DNA of 64,000 nt, from positions 682,001 through 746,000 of the forward strand of contig NZ_JXZC01000001.1 in NCBI RefSeq assembly GCF_000935355.1, given 5' to 3'. The translations under genes were made by a program, and so were the position numbers. Below are positions 35,529 to 45,236 of this stretch, one piece after another (position 1 is the first letter of the stretch; every line of letters begins with the position of its first letter). Source of the stretch: Rossellomorea aquimaris (GTDB lineage: Bacteria > Bacillota > Bacilli > Bacillales > Bacillaceae_B). The notes beneath the pieces are model-generated. The model ran no database searches, was not told the DNA's origin, and worked only from the letters and a program-made list of their open reading frames with translations.

Positions 35529-35975
35529 ATGCCATTTGATTACGAACTTGATTTCGAGTCGATTGATTTTCGGGAGCAGCCTGAAAGATACCGGGTAGGA
35601 CGCGGGGAACAAGGTGTTTTACTTGTCGAACCATATAAGAGTGAAATCCTTCCCCACTGGCGCTTTAAAACCATTGATATTGCGAAAGAATCTTCAAATA
35701 AAATCTATGAGATGTTTATCCAATATAAATTGGAAAATGATTTTGTAGGTATGGACATGGCGAGGAAGTTTCTGCAAATGGGGTATACAAGAGCTCGACG
35801 GTACGCCAACTATCCAGGAGGGAAAAAGTATAGTAAAGATGGAGATTTAAAGAAAAGAAAAATAGACGAAGAAAAGGCGGCGGCTGCAGCAATATTTGAA
35901 ACAAAGTGGAAGCTTGCCAGAGAGGATGAAGACTACCTTCATCTAAAAAAAGAGCACCAGACCCATTATGGTTAA
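35529..35975 (+). CDS. DUF4385 family protein
   Basis: 148 residues, soluble. Conserved stretches 'FDYELDFESIDFREQPERYRVGRGEQGVL' (split), 'VEPYKSEILPHWRFKT' and 'GMDMARKFLQMGYTRARRYANYPGGKKY' match DUF4385. Function unknown. AGGAAGGAGG precedes the ATG. Divergent from the methyltransferase gene and closed by a hairpin before mutL. Confidence 0.85.
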   Translation: MPFDYELDFESIDFREQPERYRVGRGEQGVLLVEPYKSEILPHWRFKTIDIAKESSNKIYEMFIQYKLENDFVGMDMARKFLQMGYTRARRYANYPGGKKYSKDGDLKKRKIDEEKAAAAAIFETKWKLAREDEDYLHLKKEHQTHYG

Positions 35976-35989
35976 GGAAAATCAGAACA

Positions 35990-36015
35990 GGGATGGACCG
36001 CTGCTGGTCCATCCC
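35990..36015. terminator. Hairpin between DUF4385 gene and mutL
   Basis: Perfect 10-bp GC-rich stem (35990-35999 / 36006-36015), loop of six, followed by CTTGTTTT on the plus strand; between convergent genes. Confidence 0.8.
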
Positions 36016-36027
36016 CTTGTTTTGGTA

Positions 36028-37917
36028 CTACATTATGCGTTTAAACATCTTTTCCATTTCATAAGTTGAATAGTGGATGATGATAGGTCGCCCGTGTGGA
36101 CAGGTAAAAGGGTCACTGGTTCTTCTCAGTTCGTCCAGTAAAGCTTGCATGTCTTCCTTGCGCAAATGATGGTTCGCCTTGATGGAACCTTTGCAACTCA
36201 TCATAATAGCCGCTTCTTCCCGGAGTTTTTTGATATCAACCCGGTTCATCTTTAACACCTGTTCGATCATATCTTCGATGGTTTGCTGTTCTTCCCCTTT
36301 TGGAAACCATTGAGGATGAGCCCGGACGATAAAGCTATTGTAGCCGAATTCTTCAAGAAACACGCCGACTTCTTCCAGAAGATGGCGGTATTCGTTTATC
36401 TTAATATACTCATCTGTGGAAAACTCAAGGGTAAGTGGGACCAGAAGTTCTTGCAGCTCTTTCGCAACCTCCCCCACTTTTTCTTTAAAAAACTCATATT
36501 TTATCCGTTCCTGAGCTGCATGTTGGTCAATTATATATAAGCCGCGATCATTTTGGGCGAAGATATACGTACCGTGCATTTGGCCAACAGGGTAAAGTGG
36601 AGGAACCCGGGGAGAGTGCCGTTCCTCATCGAACCCTTCTTCCACATTTGTATCCTGTAATTCCGCTTCTTCCTCAATTGTGTCAGTTAAGTCCGGAACT
36701 GCCGGTATATCTGAAACAGGAATTTTTGCTTCAGGTGTTTCGTTCCTTGGTGTTTCTGGCTCATAAAGCTTTTCCAGCTCTTCTTTAGGAAGCAATCGTT
36801 CATGGATCCCACCTGTAAATACTGACCTTTCCTCTTTCAGTTGAGGTATCGGGGAACGATCCAGATTCATGAACGTTTGCTCTGATTTCGGCTGTGCAAT
36901 CCTCGGTGCCACGGCGCCCGAAGGAATCAATTCTTTTCCTTTAAACACCCTTTTGATCCCTTCAGTAACTAATGTATTCAATTCACTTTCTTTACTGATG
37001 CGGACCTCCATCTTGGAAGGGTGTACATTTACATCGACCAGTATCGGGTCCATTTCTATGTTAAGAAGTACAATGGGGTGACGCCCAATAGGGAGAAGTG
37101 TGTGATACCCCTCGCCGATCGCTTTCGCCAAAGCATAGTTCTTTATAAACCGCCCATTGATCATCGTTGAAATATAATTCCTGGAGGCGCGGGTAACCTC
37201 CGGCAGGGATATATAGCCCTTCACCTTGAAATCAAGTGAGTTCACTTCGATCGGCACCATCTTCTTGGCTATTCCAATCCCATAGATAGAAGCCAGAACT
37301 TGCAGGACATCTCCATTACCATTGGTGTGTAATAACGTTTTACCGTTGTGCAGAAGCTTGATTGAAACGTTTGGATGAGCCAGGGCAATCCGGTTCACCA
37401 CATCTGTAATGTTTCCCAGTTCAGTATGAATGGTTTTCATGTATTTCAACCGTGCGGGTGTATTGAAAAACAGTTGGGAAACTGTGATATCTGTCCCTTT
37501 TCTTGACGATGTATTTTCAAGTGTGTTGATTTCACCACCTTCAAGTTCTATATACGTACCAGGACCATCTCCCGTGCTCGTTTTCAGGACAAAATGGGAA
37601 ACAGAAGCAATACTCGGCAGGGCTTCTCCTCTAAATCCCAAAGTCCGGATACGGAATAAATCATTTTCGTCTTTGATTTTACTCGTTGCGTGGCGTTTGA
37701 AGGCTGTTTTCACATCGTCCTCTTCGATACCATCACCATTATCAATGATTCGTATCGAATGTAAGCCTGCTTCTTCAATATGAATTTCTATCACGGATCC
37801 GCCTGCATCTATGCTGTTTTCAAGGAGTTCTTTCACCACAGAAGCCGGTCTTTCCACAACTTCACCGGCAGCTATTTTATTTGAAAGGGAATCATCAAGC
37901 TGAAATATTTTTACCAC
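36028..37917 (-). CDS. mutL: DNA mismatch repair protein MutL
   Basis: 629 residues from GTG 37917 with GGAGGTGAAACT upstream. N-terminal GHKL ATPase ('[25 protein letters not shown]', '[10 protein letters not shown]'). A variable acidic linker (~residues 340-440), then the C-terminal endonuclease domain with the metal motif '[12 protein letters not shown]' and Zn ligands '[13 protein letters not shown]' and 'CPHGRP'. It is therefore a nicking-competent MutL, as usual where MutH is absent. Ends with 'MEKMFKRIM'. Follows mutS by 13 bases. Confidence 0.97.
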   Translation of the reverse strand: MVKIFQLDDSLSNKIAAGEVVERPASVVKELLENSIDAGGSVIEIHIEEAGLHSIRIIDNGDGIEEDDVKTAFKRHATSKIKDENDLFRIRTLGFRGEALPSIASVSHFVLKTSTGDGPGTYIELEGGEINTLENTSSRKGTDITVSQLFFNTPARLKYMKTIHTELGNITDVVNRIALAHPNVSIKLLHNGKTLLHTNGNGDVLQVLASIYGIGIAKKMVPIEVNSLDFKVKGYISLPEVTRASRNYISTMINGRFIKNYALAKAIGEGYHTLLPIGRHPIVLLNIEMDPILVDVNVHPSKMEVRISKESELNTLVTEGIKRVFKGKELIPSGAVAPRIAQPKSEQTFMNLDRSPIPQLKEERSVFTGGIHERLLPKEELEKLYEPETPRNETPEAKIPVSDIPAVPDLTDTIEEEAELQDTNVEEGFDEERHSPRVPPLYPVGQMHGTYIFAQNDRGLYIIDQHAAQERIKYEFFKEKVGEVAKELQELLVPLTLEFSTDEYIKINEYRHLLEEVGVFLEEFGYNSFIVRAHPQWFPKGEEQQTIEDMIEQVLKMNRVDIKKLREEAAIMMSCKGSIKANHHLRKEDMQALLDELRRTSDPFTCPHGRPIIIHYSTYEMEKMFKRIM

Positions 37918-37930
37918 AGTTTCACCTCCT

Positions 37931-40552
37931 TTAGTTTTTTAATTTTTTTTGGATTCCGTAAAGGGTGTTCATTGCATCTAATGGAGTCATCTCCAGAATA
38001 TCCAGCTTTTTAAGCTCATCTAAGCATTTCTTCTCTTTAGATGAAAAATTTTCTCTTTTCTCCTTTTTCTCTGTTGTAAAGAAAGATAGCTGGGAAAGCT
38101 CATCTTCATTTGGTCCTTGTTTTTCAATAGCGGTTTCCCTTGCTGCAGCCACCTCATTAGAGAAGGATGGTTCTTCCTTTCGCTCGAGCTCAAGAAGGAT
38201 TTCGTTCGCTCTCTCTATCAGGACTTTAGGCAGCTCTGCAAGCTCGGCAACATGAATTCCGTAACTTTTGTCTGCTGCACCCTCCTTGATTTTATGAAGG
38301 AAAACGAGCTTTCCATTCTGTTCCATGGCACTTACATGCACATTTTTCACTTTTTGAAGTTCTTCTTCAAGGACTGTCAATTCATGATAGTGAGTAGAGA
38401 ATAAAGTTTTAGCCCCTATATGATCATGAATGTATTCAATAATCGCCTGGGCAAGTGCCATTCCATCATAAGTGGAGGTACCGCGTCCAATTTCATCGAA
38501 TAATATTAAACTCTGCTGAGTCGCGTGGATGATCGCATTTCTGGCCTCTAACATCTCAACCATAAAAGTACTTTGACCTGAAATAAGATCATCCGCTGCC
38601 CCGATGCGAGTGAAAACTTGATCAAAAATTGGCAGGTTTGCCTCGCTTGCAGGAACATAACAGCCGATTTGAGCAAGAATACTGGTTAAAGCCACCTGTC
38701 TCATATAGGTACTTTTCCCCGACATATTCGGTCCTGTAATAAGAAAGACTTCCCTTTTGTGATCCATATAGCAGTCATTCGGAACATATTCCTGAGCACC
38801 CATCACCTTCTCCACAACTGGATGACGTCCGTCCCTCAGCAGGATTCTTCTTTCATTATTAAAAACAGGGCGGGTATAATGACGCTTTTCACTGACCGTT
38901 GCAAAACATTGTAGAACGTCCAATTCGCTTACGAGCTTTGCTAGCTTCTGAAGGCGGGGAATGAATTCTTTCACTCTTTCACGAATCCCAATGAACAGTT
39001 CATATTCCAGATCAACGCTTTTTTCATCAGCCTGAAGGATAAGCGCTTCTTTCTCCTTCAACTCCGGGGTAATAAAGCGTTCCGCATTTGTTAATGTTTG
39101 TTTTCTTTCATAGCGGCCTTCTTCCAGGTGTTGAAGGTTTGCTCTCGTTACTTCGATATAATAGCCAAAGACCCGGTTAAATCCTACTTTAAGAGATCTG
39201 ATTCCCGTTCTTTCCCTCTCGTCCCGTTCGAGTTGAGCAATCCAGGACTTCCCATTCTTACTTGCATCACGGAATTGATCAAGCTCCTCATGATACCCTT
39301 CTTGGATCAAGCTTCCCTCTTTAATGGATAGAGGAGGATTTTCTACCAGCGCTTGTTCTAGAAGGTCTGTTAATTCTTCACATGGATCGAGCTTGCTTAC
39401 GAGGTCAGCGGTTGCTTCATTTTCCAGTGATTCCACCAGATGTTTTAAAACGGGTACTTGCTGAAGTGATTTTTTCAGCTGAATCAGATCACGTGCATTC
39501 ACATTACCGAAAGCAACCCGTCCTGCCAGTCTCTCAAGATCATATACTTCCTTTAAACGTTCTCTAAGGTCCTGCCTTTCGAAGAATCGCTCCAATAGCA
39601 CTTCAACAACCGTTTGACGCTTTTCAATATCCTGTTTATGAATAAGTGGTCGATCTATCCATTGCTTTAGTAATCGGGCTCCCATAGCCGTCATCGTTTC
39701 ATCTAATAGCCAAAGCAGCGAACCTTTCTTTCCTTTGGATCGGATTGTCTCTGTCAATTCCAGATTACGTTTTGAATAGTAATCCATTTTCATAAATTGA
39801 TGCAGCTGATATGTCTCAACTACTTGTAGATGATCAAGGCTTCTCTTCTGTGTACGGAAGAGGTAGTGAAAAAGGATCGATGAAGCCTCTATTAGTTTAT
39901 CTTGTTGTAAAGGAGCAACGAGATGAGCGAAATCTTCCTTTACGTCAGCTTCTTTCTCATGGGATAAGGTAACATCGTTTCGTTCTTTGATCTTCCCTTG
40001 TACCGCTTCACTAAGGTCCGGATGAATGACCACTTCCTTCGCACCAATCGTCGATAACTCATTCAACAATGCTTGAAGGCCATCTGTCACCAAAGTCACT
40101 TTTGTTTCCCCTGTTGTTAAGTCACTGTAAGACAATCCGTAAGTTTGATCATTAAAATCGGTCACAGAGGCAATATAATTGTTCTCTTTATCATTTAAGC
40201 CTTTTCCATCCATAACCGTACCGGGTGTAATAAGTTGAACAACTTCTCTCCGCACAACTCCTTTAGCTTGTTTCGGATCTTCGGTTTGTTCACAAATTGC
40301 TACTTTAAAGCCTTTATCGATGAGCTGCTCTATGTAGTTAGGAGCAGAGTGATAAGGAACACCACACATGGGAATACGTTCCTTCCCTCCCCCATCACGA
40401 CTTGTCAACGTTATTTCAAGTTCCTGAGATGCAGCGATGGCATCATCAAAAAACATTTCATAAAAATCCCCTAAACGAAAAAATAAAAAGGCATCCTGGT
40501 ATTCTGCCTTTACTTGTAAGTATTGTTTTATCATTGGAGTATATTGTGTCAT
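37931..40552 (-). CDS. mutS: DNA mismatch repair protein MutS
   Basis: 873 residues from the chosen ATG. Mismatch-reading motif '[11 protein letters not shown]' (Phe-x-Glu) near the N-terminus; C-terminal ATPase with Walker A 'GPNMSGKST', '[14 protein letters not shown]' and Walker B '[16 protein letters not shown]'. The frame can also be read from TTG 40564, but the ATG at 40552 aligns with homologues ([12 protein letters not shown]); neither has an ideal ribosome site. Upstream gene of mutSL. Confidence 0.97.
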   Translation of the reverse strand: MTQYTPMIKQYLQVKAEYQDAFLFFRLGDFYEMFFDDAIAASQELEITLTSRDGGGKERIPMCGVPYHSAPNYIEQLIDKGFKVAICEQTEDPKQAKGVVRREVVQLITPGTVMDGKGLNDKENNYIASVTDFNDQTYGLSYSDLTTGETKVTLVTDGLQALLNELSTIGAKEVVIHPDLSEAVQGKIKERNDVTLSHEKEADVKEDFAHLVAPLQQDKLIEASSILFHYLFRTQKRSLDHLQVVETYQLHQFMKMDYYSKRNLELTETIRSKGKKGSLLWLLDETMTAMGARLLKQWIDRPLIHKQDIEKRQTVVEVLLERFFERQDLRERLKEVYDLERLAGRVAFGNVNARDLIQLKKSLQQVPVLKHLVESLENEATADLVSKLDPCEELTDLLEQALVENPPLSIKEGSLIQEGYHEELDQFRDASKNGKSWIAQLERDERERTGIRSLKVGFNRVFGYYIEVTRANLQHLEEGRYERKQTLTNAERFITPELKEKEALILQADEKSVDLEYELFIGIRERVKEFIPRLQKLAKLVSELDVLQCFATVSEKRHYTRPVFNNERRILLRDGRHPVVEKVMGAQEYVPNDCYMDHKREVFLITGPNMSGKSTYMRQVALTSILAQIGCYVPASEANLPIFDQVFTRIGAADDLISGQSTFMVEMLEARNAIIHATQQSLILFDEIGRGTSTYDGMALAQAIIEYIHDHIGAKTLFSTHYHELTVLEEELQKVKNVHVSAMEQNGKLVFLHKIKEGAADKSYGIHVAELAELPKVLIERANEILLELERKEEPSFSNEVAAARETAIEKQGPNEDELSQLSFFTTEKKEKRENFSSKEKKCLDELKKLDILEMTPLDAMNTLYGIQKKLKN

Positions 40553-40730
40553 GGTTTCATTCAAACCTTTCCAAGTAAATCTACTAATCTCGAATATTCA
40601 TTATATCACACGTAAAAGGGTTGGAGCATGTAGTAGATTGAGGAAACCAGACTGGTCACCTCAAGATCTGTGTGTATTTCCTTTACAAAAAAAATCCGCT
40701 TCCCTGAGCAGGAGCGAATCGATGTCTTGT

Positions 40731-41351
40731 TTATTCGGCTTGTTTTGCTATGCTTGGCTCATCGTCCAAACAGCCCGTGTTTTTAGCCTTATGATTGAAA
40801 AAGTATTTATATGTTAAGAAACCAAGCAACAGTATAGCCCCTCCGATGAGTAGATAGGTTTGGATGTTACTCATCAAAGACTGTACATATTTGAGGTTTC
40901 CATTCTTGCCGACTATTAACATTGTGAAGGTAATTGGAAATATTCCGATGAATGTTAATGCGCCAAACTTCCATTTGTTTACTTTACTAATACCTGCAAC
41001 ATAAGAGATATAGTTACCAATGCCAAGCGGTCTCGTGATGGCAATGCTCCACAACCCACATTTACGAAACCATTTCTGACCTTTAGCCATTTTCTTTGAG
41101 TTGGTTTTTTCTTTGATTTTATCTTTTAATTTATAGCCAATTCCATAAGGGATGTAACTAAATACCGTATAGATCAAACTGCTTGTGAATGCTAAAATGA
41201 TCAGCTTGCCCCAAGATGGATCTAAAAGGTAACCATATGTCAGCGTCACGAGAGCTCCAGGAAATGGCAAGGATGACGCTTCAATTGCATTTCCGGCGAA
41301 TAACCCCCACATTCCAAGCTCCTTTATTAAACTGATTACAAAATCAAACAT
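40731..41351 (-). CDS. DedA/VTT-domain membrane protein
   Basis: 206 residues, four to five hydrophobic segments, SNARE-associated/VTT domain: 'GNAIEASSLPFPGALVTLTYGYL' (re-entrant loop with E and PxPG), and 'WSIAITRPLGIGNYISYVAGISKV'. DedA proteins are lipid scramblases or transporters (e.g. undecaprenyl phosphate recycling). The C-terminus is charged (KNTGCLDDE). GGAGGG nine bases before ATG 41351 decides the start over 41375. A weak hairpin with a T8 tract (about 40687-40715) may terminate it. Confidence 0.87.
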   Translation of the reverse strand: MFDFVISLIKELGMWGLFAGNAIEASSLPFPGALVTLTYGYLLDPSWGKLIILAFTSSLIYTVFSYIPYGIGYKLKDKIKEKTNSKKMAKGQKWFRKCGLWSIAITRPLGIGNYISYVAGISKVNKWKFGALTFIGIFPITFTMLIVGKNGNLKYVQSLMSNIQTYLLIGGAILLLGFLTYKYFFNHKAKNTGCLDDEPSIAKQAE

Positions 41352-41468
41352 CGGTGTGTTCCCTCCACGATTCATTTATATACCCTTTTCCCTATTTTGC
41401 ATTTTAAAAACGCTCATAAAGGATAAGAATTCATCCACTGGAGGGAAATAATGTATTGGAATTGATCG

Positions 41469-42287
41469 TTACTTCATTTCCTTAAGAAATGAATGACCCT
41501 CTATTTTCCATTGATCCTCAATCGCATCTTTCCGAATGATGAATTGAACGTTATTTTCTTCTTGAGATTGATCCGAACGTATCCATTTCACTCTAACCTT
41601 AAGCTCCATCCCAACAAGTGCAGGTAAATCCTCTACAGGAAGTAGTGATCTCTGAGTAACATCCATATGTTTCACTCCCTCAAGGGTTTCCTCTAGGGTC
41701 CCATTATTTCCAAATATCACTTGTGAAAGTAGCTTTTCATCATGCTGATTAATCGCAATCTCCAAAACGCTGATCAACTCATAGGGGTCTAATTTGTATA
41801 GAAACTCATCCAGTTTTCCACCTGCTTTCAAAATCATGACCTTATGAGCTAAATCAGGGGTTGGCGTCTTATGAGTCGTACTCCCGTAAAAATGAACGCA
41901 GAAATGTCCCGGAAAGTTATTTTGGAGGGCACCGGCTCCATGTGGCATGCCGTTCATCGAGGCTGATATTAACTGATCATGTACCATAACGAGTATCGCA
42001 CGACGGTCCCAGCTCCATTTACCTCCATATATGGATTTCATGATTTTCGTGTCTTTTTCTGTAACGGGTTGTACATCCGCATGTTTGCTTCCCGCTCTTC
42101 TTTGTACTTTGAATGAAAGACCTGTTTCTACATCAATGATCGTAAAATAGGATTGATTAGGAATGATGTCTTTAACTTGATCCCATGGAAGTATTTCTAT
42201 AGAAAAACTAGGCATTGCCTCTGCAGGTTTAGCACCGCAGAGAAAGAATAATGACAAAACCATCATGAATCTGATTAGATAAAGCAT
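41469..42287 (-). CDS. Secreted protein of unknown function with a possible L,D-transpeptidase-like Cys/His motif
   Basis: 272 residues with a signal peptide (hydrophobic 5-18, cleavage near 'AEA-MPS', residue ~24). The middle region reads 'GMPHGAGALQNNFPGHFCVHFYG': His116, His128 and Cys130 recall the His/Cys arrangement of L,D-transpeptidases, but the usual SHGC signature is absent. The C-terminal third looks like a small ligand-binding or NTF2-type fold ('KVRVKWIRSDQSQEENNVQFIIRKD'). I do not assign a function. It is divergent from a VanW-domain gene, also a probable cell-wall protein. Confidence 0.6.
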   Translation of the reverse strand: MLYLIRFMMVLSLFFLCGAKPAEAMPSFSIEILPWDQVKDIIPNQSYFTIIDVETGLSFKVQRRAGSKHADVQPVTEKDTKIMKSIYGGKWSWDRRAILVMVHDQLISASMNGMPHGAGALQNNFPGHFCVHFYGSTTHKTPTPDLAHKVMILKAGGKLDEFLYKLDPYELISVLEIAINQHDEKLLSQVIFGNNGTLEETLEGVKHMDVTQRSLLPVEDLPALVGMELKVRVKWIRSDQSQEENNVQFIIRKDAIEDQWKIEGHSFLKEMK

Positions 42288-42415
42288 GTACGAAACCTCT
42301 TTTTTTTCTTAGTTTTTAATCCTGCCAGCAAATACATAACCATCAATTTTTGGCAATTTGGATTTAACATGAAAGGATGCCTTTCTACCGATACTACATA
42401 TGAAAGGGAGGATAC

Positions 42416-43345
42416 ATGATGCTTTTGATTAAGCTTAGTACAATAGGTCTTCTGATGTTCCCGGCGATGAATGGTCAAGATCAATTACATATACAAATTC
42501 AAGACGATGCGTCAATTTCTATAGACCGAAATACATTAAATGTACCATTGGTCGATGAACCATTAATAAACGAAAAAAGATATGAGGAACTAGTTTCAAA
42601 AGTGCAAAATAGGGTTTATAATCCACCCCAGAATGCTTATATCAATGAGAATAATCAGATTGTAACAGAAAAAGCAGGATACAAACTTCATGAAAGAAGA
42701 TTTCGGGACCTGGTTCATTCCTTCCTTTTTTCCAAAGGGTCAATTAATACGCAAGCCCCCCTCATGACACTGCATCCTAAAGTCGATAGTGAAGTCCTGT
42801 CCCAAATACGAACGCAACTTATTGGGAGGTACGTCACCTATTTTAATAAGCATAATGAGGAACGTTCTCAGAATATTGCCCTAGCAACCGAAGAAATCAA
42901 TAATACGGTTGTGTTTCCTGGAGAAGTGTTCTCTTTTAATGGAGTGGTTGGAAAACGAACGAAAGAAAAAGGATATAAAAAAGCTCCCGTGATTGTAAAA
43001 GGGGAACTATCAGAAGATATTGGGGGAGGGATTTGTCAGGTTTCTTCTACTTTATTCAACGCGGTTGACCAGGCAGGTGTAAAAATATTAGAAAGGTATC
43101 ATCATTCAAAGAGGGTTCCTTATGTGCCTCAGGGTAGAGATGCTACTGTTAGTTGGTATGGGCCTGACTTCACGTTTAGAAACGCTTATAATCAGCCGCT
43201 GCTCATCCGTGCAAAAGTAATTGGTGGACAAGTCGTCATTTCGATTTATTCTTCCGATCTTATCAATGTGAAAAAAAGGAAAGTTCCCAGCGCTTCACAA
43301 GAATTATCTACGGAGAAAGATGTGGATAAATCTATTCAAGAATAG
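42416..43345 (+). CDS. VanW family protein
   Basis: 309 residues. Short N-terminal signal or anchor (~1-22, ending in MNGQDQ), a spacer domain, then the VanW domain: 'VVFPGEVFSFNGVVGKRT', 'GYKKAPVIVKGELSEDIGGGICQVSSTLFNAV' (split), 'YVPQGRDATVSWYGPDFTF'. The IGGGICQVSST motif is the family hallmark. VanW is found in some vancomycin-resistance clusters and in Bacillus YoaR; its activity is unknown. AAAGGGAGG precedes two in-frame ATGs (42416 and 42419); the second has better spacing. Confidence 0.9.
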   Translation: MMLLIKLSTIGLLMFPAMNGQDQLHIQIQDDASISIDRNTLNVPLVDEPLINEKRYEELVSKVQNRVYNPPQNAYINENNQIVTEKAGYKLHERRFRDLVHSFLFSKGSINTQAPLMTLHPKVDSEVLSQIRTQLIGRYVTYFNKHNEERSQNIALATEEINNTVVFPGEVFSFNGVVGKRTKEKGYKKAPVIVKGELSEDIGGGICQVSSTLFNAVDQAGVKILERYHHSKRVPYVPQGRDATVSWYGPDFTFRNAYNQPLLIRAKVIGGQVVISIYSSDLINVKKRKVPSASQELSTEKDVDKSIQE

Positions 43346-43358
43346 GGTACTTAATGAA

Positions 43359-43386
43359 AATGCACCTCCAAGCCAAGAGGTGCATT
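43359..43386. terminator. Bidirectional terminator between VanW gene and VOC gene
   Basis: Perfect 10-bp stem (43359-43368 / 43377-43386), 8-base loop, A/T at both ends, between convergent genes. Confidence 0.85.
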
Positions 43387-43391
43387 CCTTG

Positions 43392-43760
43392 TTATCTGTA
43401 TTCTAAAAATTCAATTCGATTTCCAAATGGATCAGAGACGAAAAAGCGATCTCTACCGTTTATCGGTGTATCTTCTTTTATCTTAATGCCTTTCTCCATC
43501 AGGGTATGCCTAAGTGCAGCTAAATCTGTAACAAGTAAACCCGGGTGCGCTTTTGTCGCTGGTACAAAATCATTTTGTACCCCCACATGAATTTCTTGAG
43601 GTCCATATTGGAACCAACAACCGCCTCTCCCTTGTAGGTTTTCAGGTTTGGGTATTTCTTTCAGACCAAGAATTTCACCAAAGAACTTTCTAGCTTCCCC
43701 TTCGCAGCCATTAGGAGCTGCAAACTGAATATGGTCAATACCTCTATAAATGATGCTCAT
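43392..43760 (-). CDS. VOC (glyoxalase/bleomycin resistance) superfamily protein
   Basis: 122 residues, one VOC module of two beta-alpha-beta-beta-beta repeats: 'IDHIQFAAPNGCEGEARKFF' (His10 metal ligand), 'WFQYGPQEIHVGV' (His), and 'RFFVSDPFGNRIEFLEYR' (Glu). The three putative metal ligands are present. Substrate unknown. Standing between the VanW gene and the aminotransferase, with its own start (GGGGAG ten bases upstream). Confidence 0.85.
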   Translation of the reverse strand: MSIIYRGIDHIQFAAPNGCEGEARKFFGEILGLKEIPKPENLQGRGGCWFQYGPQEIHVGVQNDFVPATKAHPGLLVTDLAALRHTLMEKGIKIKEDTPINGRDRFFVSDPFGNRIEFLEYR

Positions 43761-43859
43761 TAAGTGTCATCTCCCCTTTGAATCTTACCCATTCATTTTA
43801 CCTTAAATTTAAATATATGAAAAAAAGGAAACACCTGCATAACAGATGTTTCCCTGGAA

Positions 43860-45215
43860 TTATTTAAGCTGTCGGATTCCATCCATAACGGTTGATAATA
43901 ACAGATCCAAATCTTCTTCCTCAATGTTTAATGGAGGTGATAATGTTAGCACATTATTGTAACCGGCAACCGTTGCACCATTTTTCCCGATGATTACCCC
44001 TTTTTGCTTACAGTACCCAATCACTCCATTGACCATAGAAACATCTAAAGGTTCTTTTGTATCTTTATTGCTTACCATTTCTATTCCAATCAGCAGACCT
44101 TTCCCTCTCACATTTCCAACATATTGATGATCCTGCAAATGATTTTTCAAGGTGTTTAATGCTTTTTCACCCAAATCAGCGGAACGTTCGAACAGCTTCT
44201 CCCGCTCCATAATTTCAATGTTTTTCAAGGCAAGGGCACATGCTGCGGGGTTTCCACCGAATGTATTAATATGACGGAAGTATTCATACTCCTCAGACCC
44301 TTTAAATGCTTCATATATCTCACGCTTCACTGCTGTTGCAGACAGTGGGAGATACGCGCTGGTAATCCCCTTAGCCATCGTAATGATATCTGGTTTTACA
44401 TCATAATTCATGAATCCAAAAGGCTTGCCCGTTCGTCCAAACCCGCATATCACTTCATCGACAATCATGAGTGCACCATGCTTCTCACAAACTTCTTTCG
44501 CCGCTTTCATGTATTCATCTTGTGGAACGAGTATCCCCCCGCCTGTGATGATCGGTTCCATGATTAACGCAGCCACAGTTTCACTTAATTCCCAGGTCAT
44601 GGCTTGATCGATCGCCTTTACCCCAGGAAGTTCATGTGTACCCTTCCCAAGTGCTTCGTCGCGATAAGCATCAGGGGGGGCAACATGGATAAATCCCGGT
44701 GCCAGCGGTTCATATTTATATTTACGCTGAGCTTGACCTGTCGCGGCAAGGGCCCCCATGGAATTTCCATGATATCCTCTATATCTGGAAAAAATTTTGT
44801 ACCGTCCGTGTTCCCCTTTTTGCTGGTGATACTGCCTTGCAATCTTAAAGGCGGTTTCATTGGCTTCTGATCCACTGTTAGAAAAGAAAATGACATAGTC
44901 ATCACCAAGTAATTGATTTAATTTCTCCGCAAGCTCAATGGCCGGCTGATGACTTTGTGTTAGTGGGAAATAAGCCATTTTCTTAAGCTGCTCATAGGCA
45001 GCATCTGCTAATTCCTGTCGACCGTACCCTACATTTACACACCAAAGCCCTGCCATGCCATCCAAGAATCTTTGACCATCCTTATCTGTGACCCAGGATC
45101 CGCTGGCCTCTGTAACGACCATTGTTCCATCAGGATTGTATGGTTTCATGGAATGCCAAATGAGCTTTTCATCATTCTTTAACCATACATCTTGAGATTG
45201 ACCTGCTTTCACCAT
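43860..45215 (-). CDS. Omega-aminotransferase, probable beta-alanine--pyruvate transaminase
   Basis: 451 residues, class III PLP aminotransferase. Motifs: 'GMAGLWCVNVGYGR', 'FFSNSGSEANETAFK' (phosphate loop), 'YRGYHGNSMGALAATG', 'MIVDEVICGFGRTG' (Asp to PLP nitrogen) and 'ITMAKGITSAYLPLSA' with the Schiff-base Lys. Family members use beta-alanine, beta-aminoisobutyrate or other omega-amino acids. Location right after a malonate/methylmalonate semialdehyde dehydrogenase gene and in the pyrimidine catabolic cluster points to beta-alanine to malonate semialdehyde. GGGGGAACTTTC precedes the ATG. Confidence 0.88.
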   Translation of the reverse strand: MVKAGQSQDVWLKNDEKLIWHSMKPYNPDGTMVVTEASGSWVTDKDGQRFLDGMAGLWCVNVGYGRQELADAAYEQLKKMAYFPLTQSHQPAIELAEKLNQLLGDDYVIFFSNSGSEANETAFKIARQYHQQKGEHGRYKIFSRYRGYHGNSMGALAATGQAQRKYKYEPLAPGFIHVAPPDAYRDEALGKGTHELPGVKAIDQAMTWELSETVAALIMEPIITGGGILVPQDEYMKAAKEVCEKHGALMIVDEVICGFGRTGKPFGFMNYDVKPDIITMAKGITSAYLPLSATAVKREIYEAFKGSEEYEYFRHINTFGGNPAACALALKNIEIMEREKLFERSADLGEKALNTLKNHLQDHQYVGNVRGKGLLIGIEMVSNKDTKEPLDVSMVNGVIGYCKQKGVIIGKNGATVAGYNNVLTLSPPLNIEEEDLDLLLSTVMDGIRQLK

Positions 45216-45236
45216 GAAAGTTCCCCCTAACTCTGA

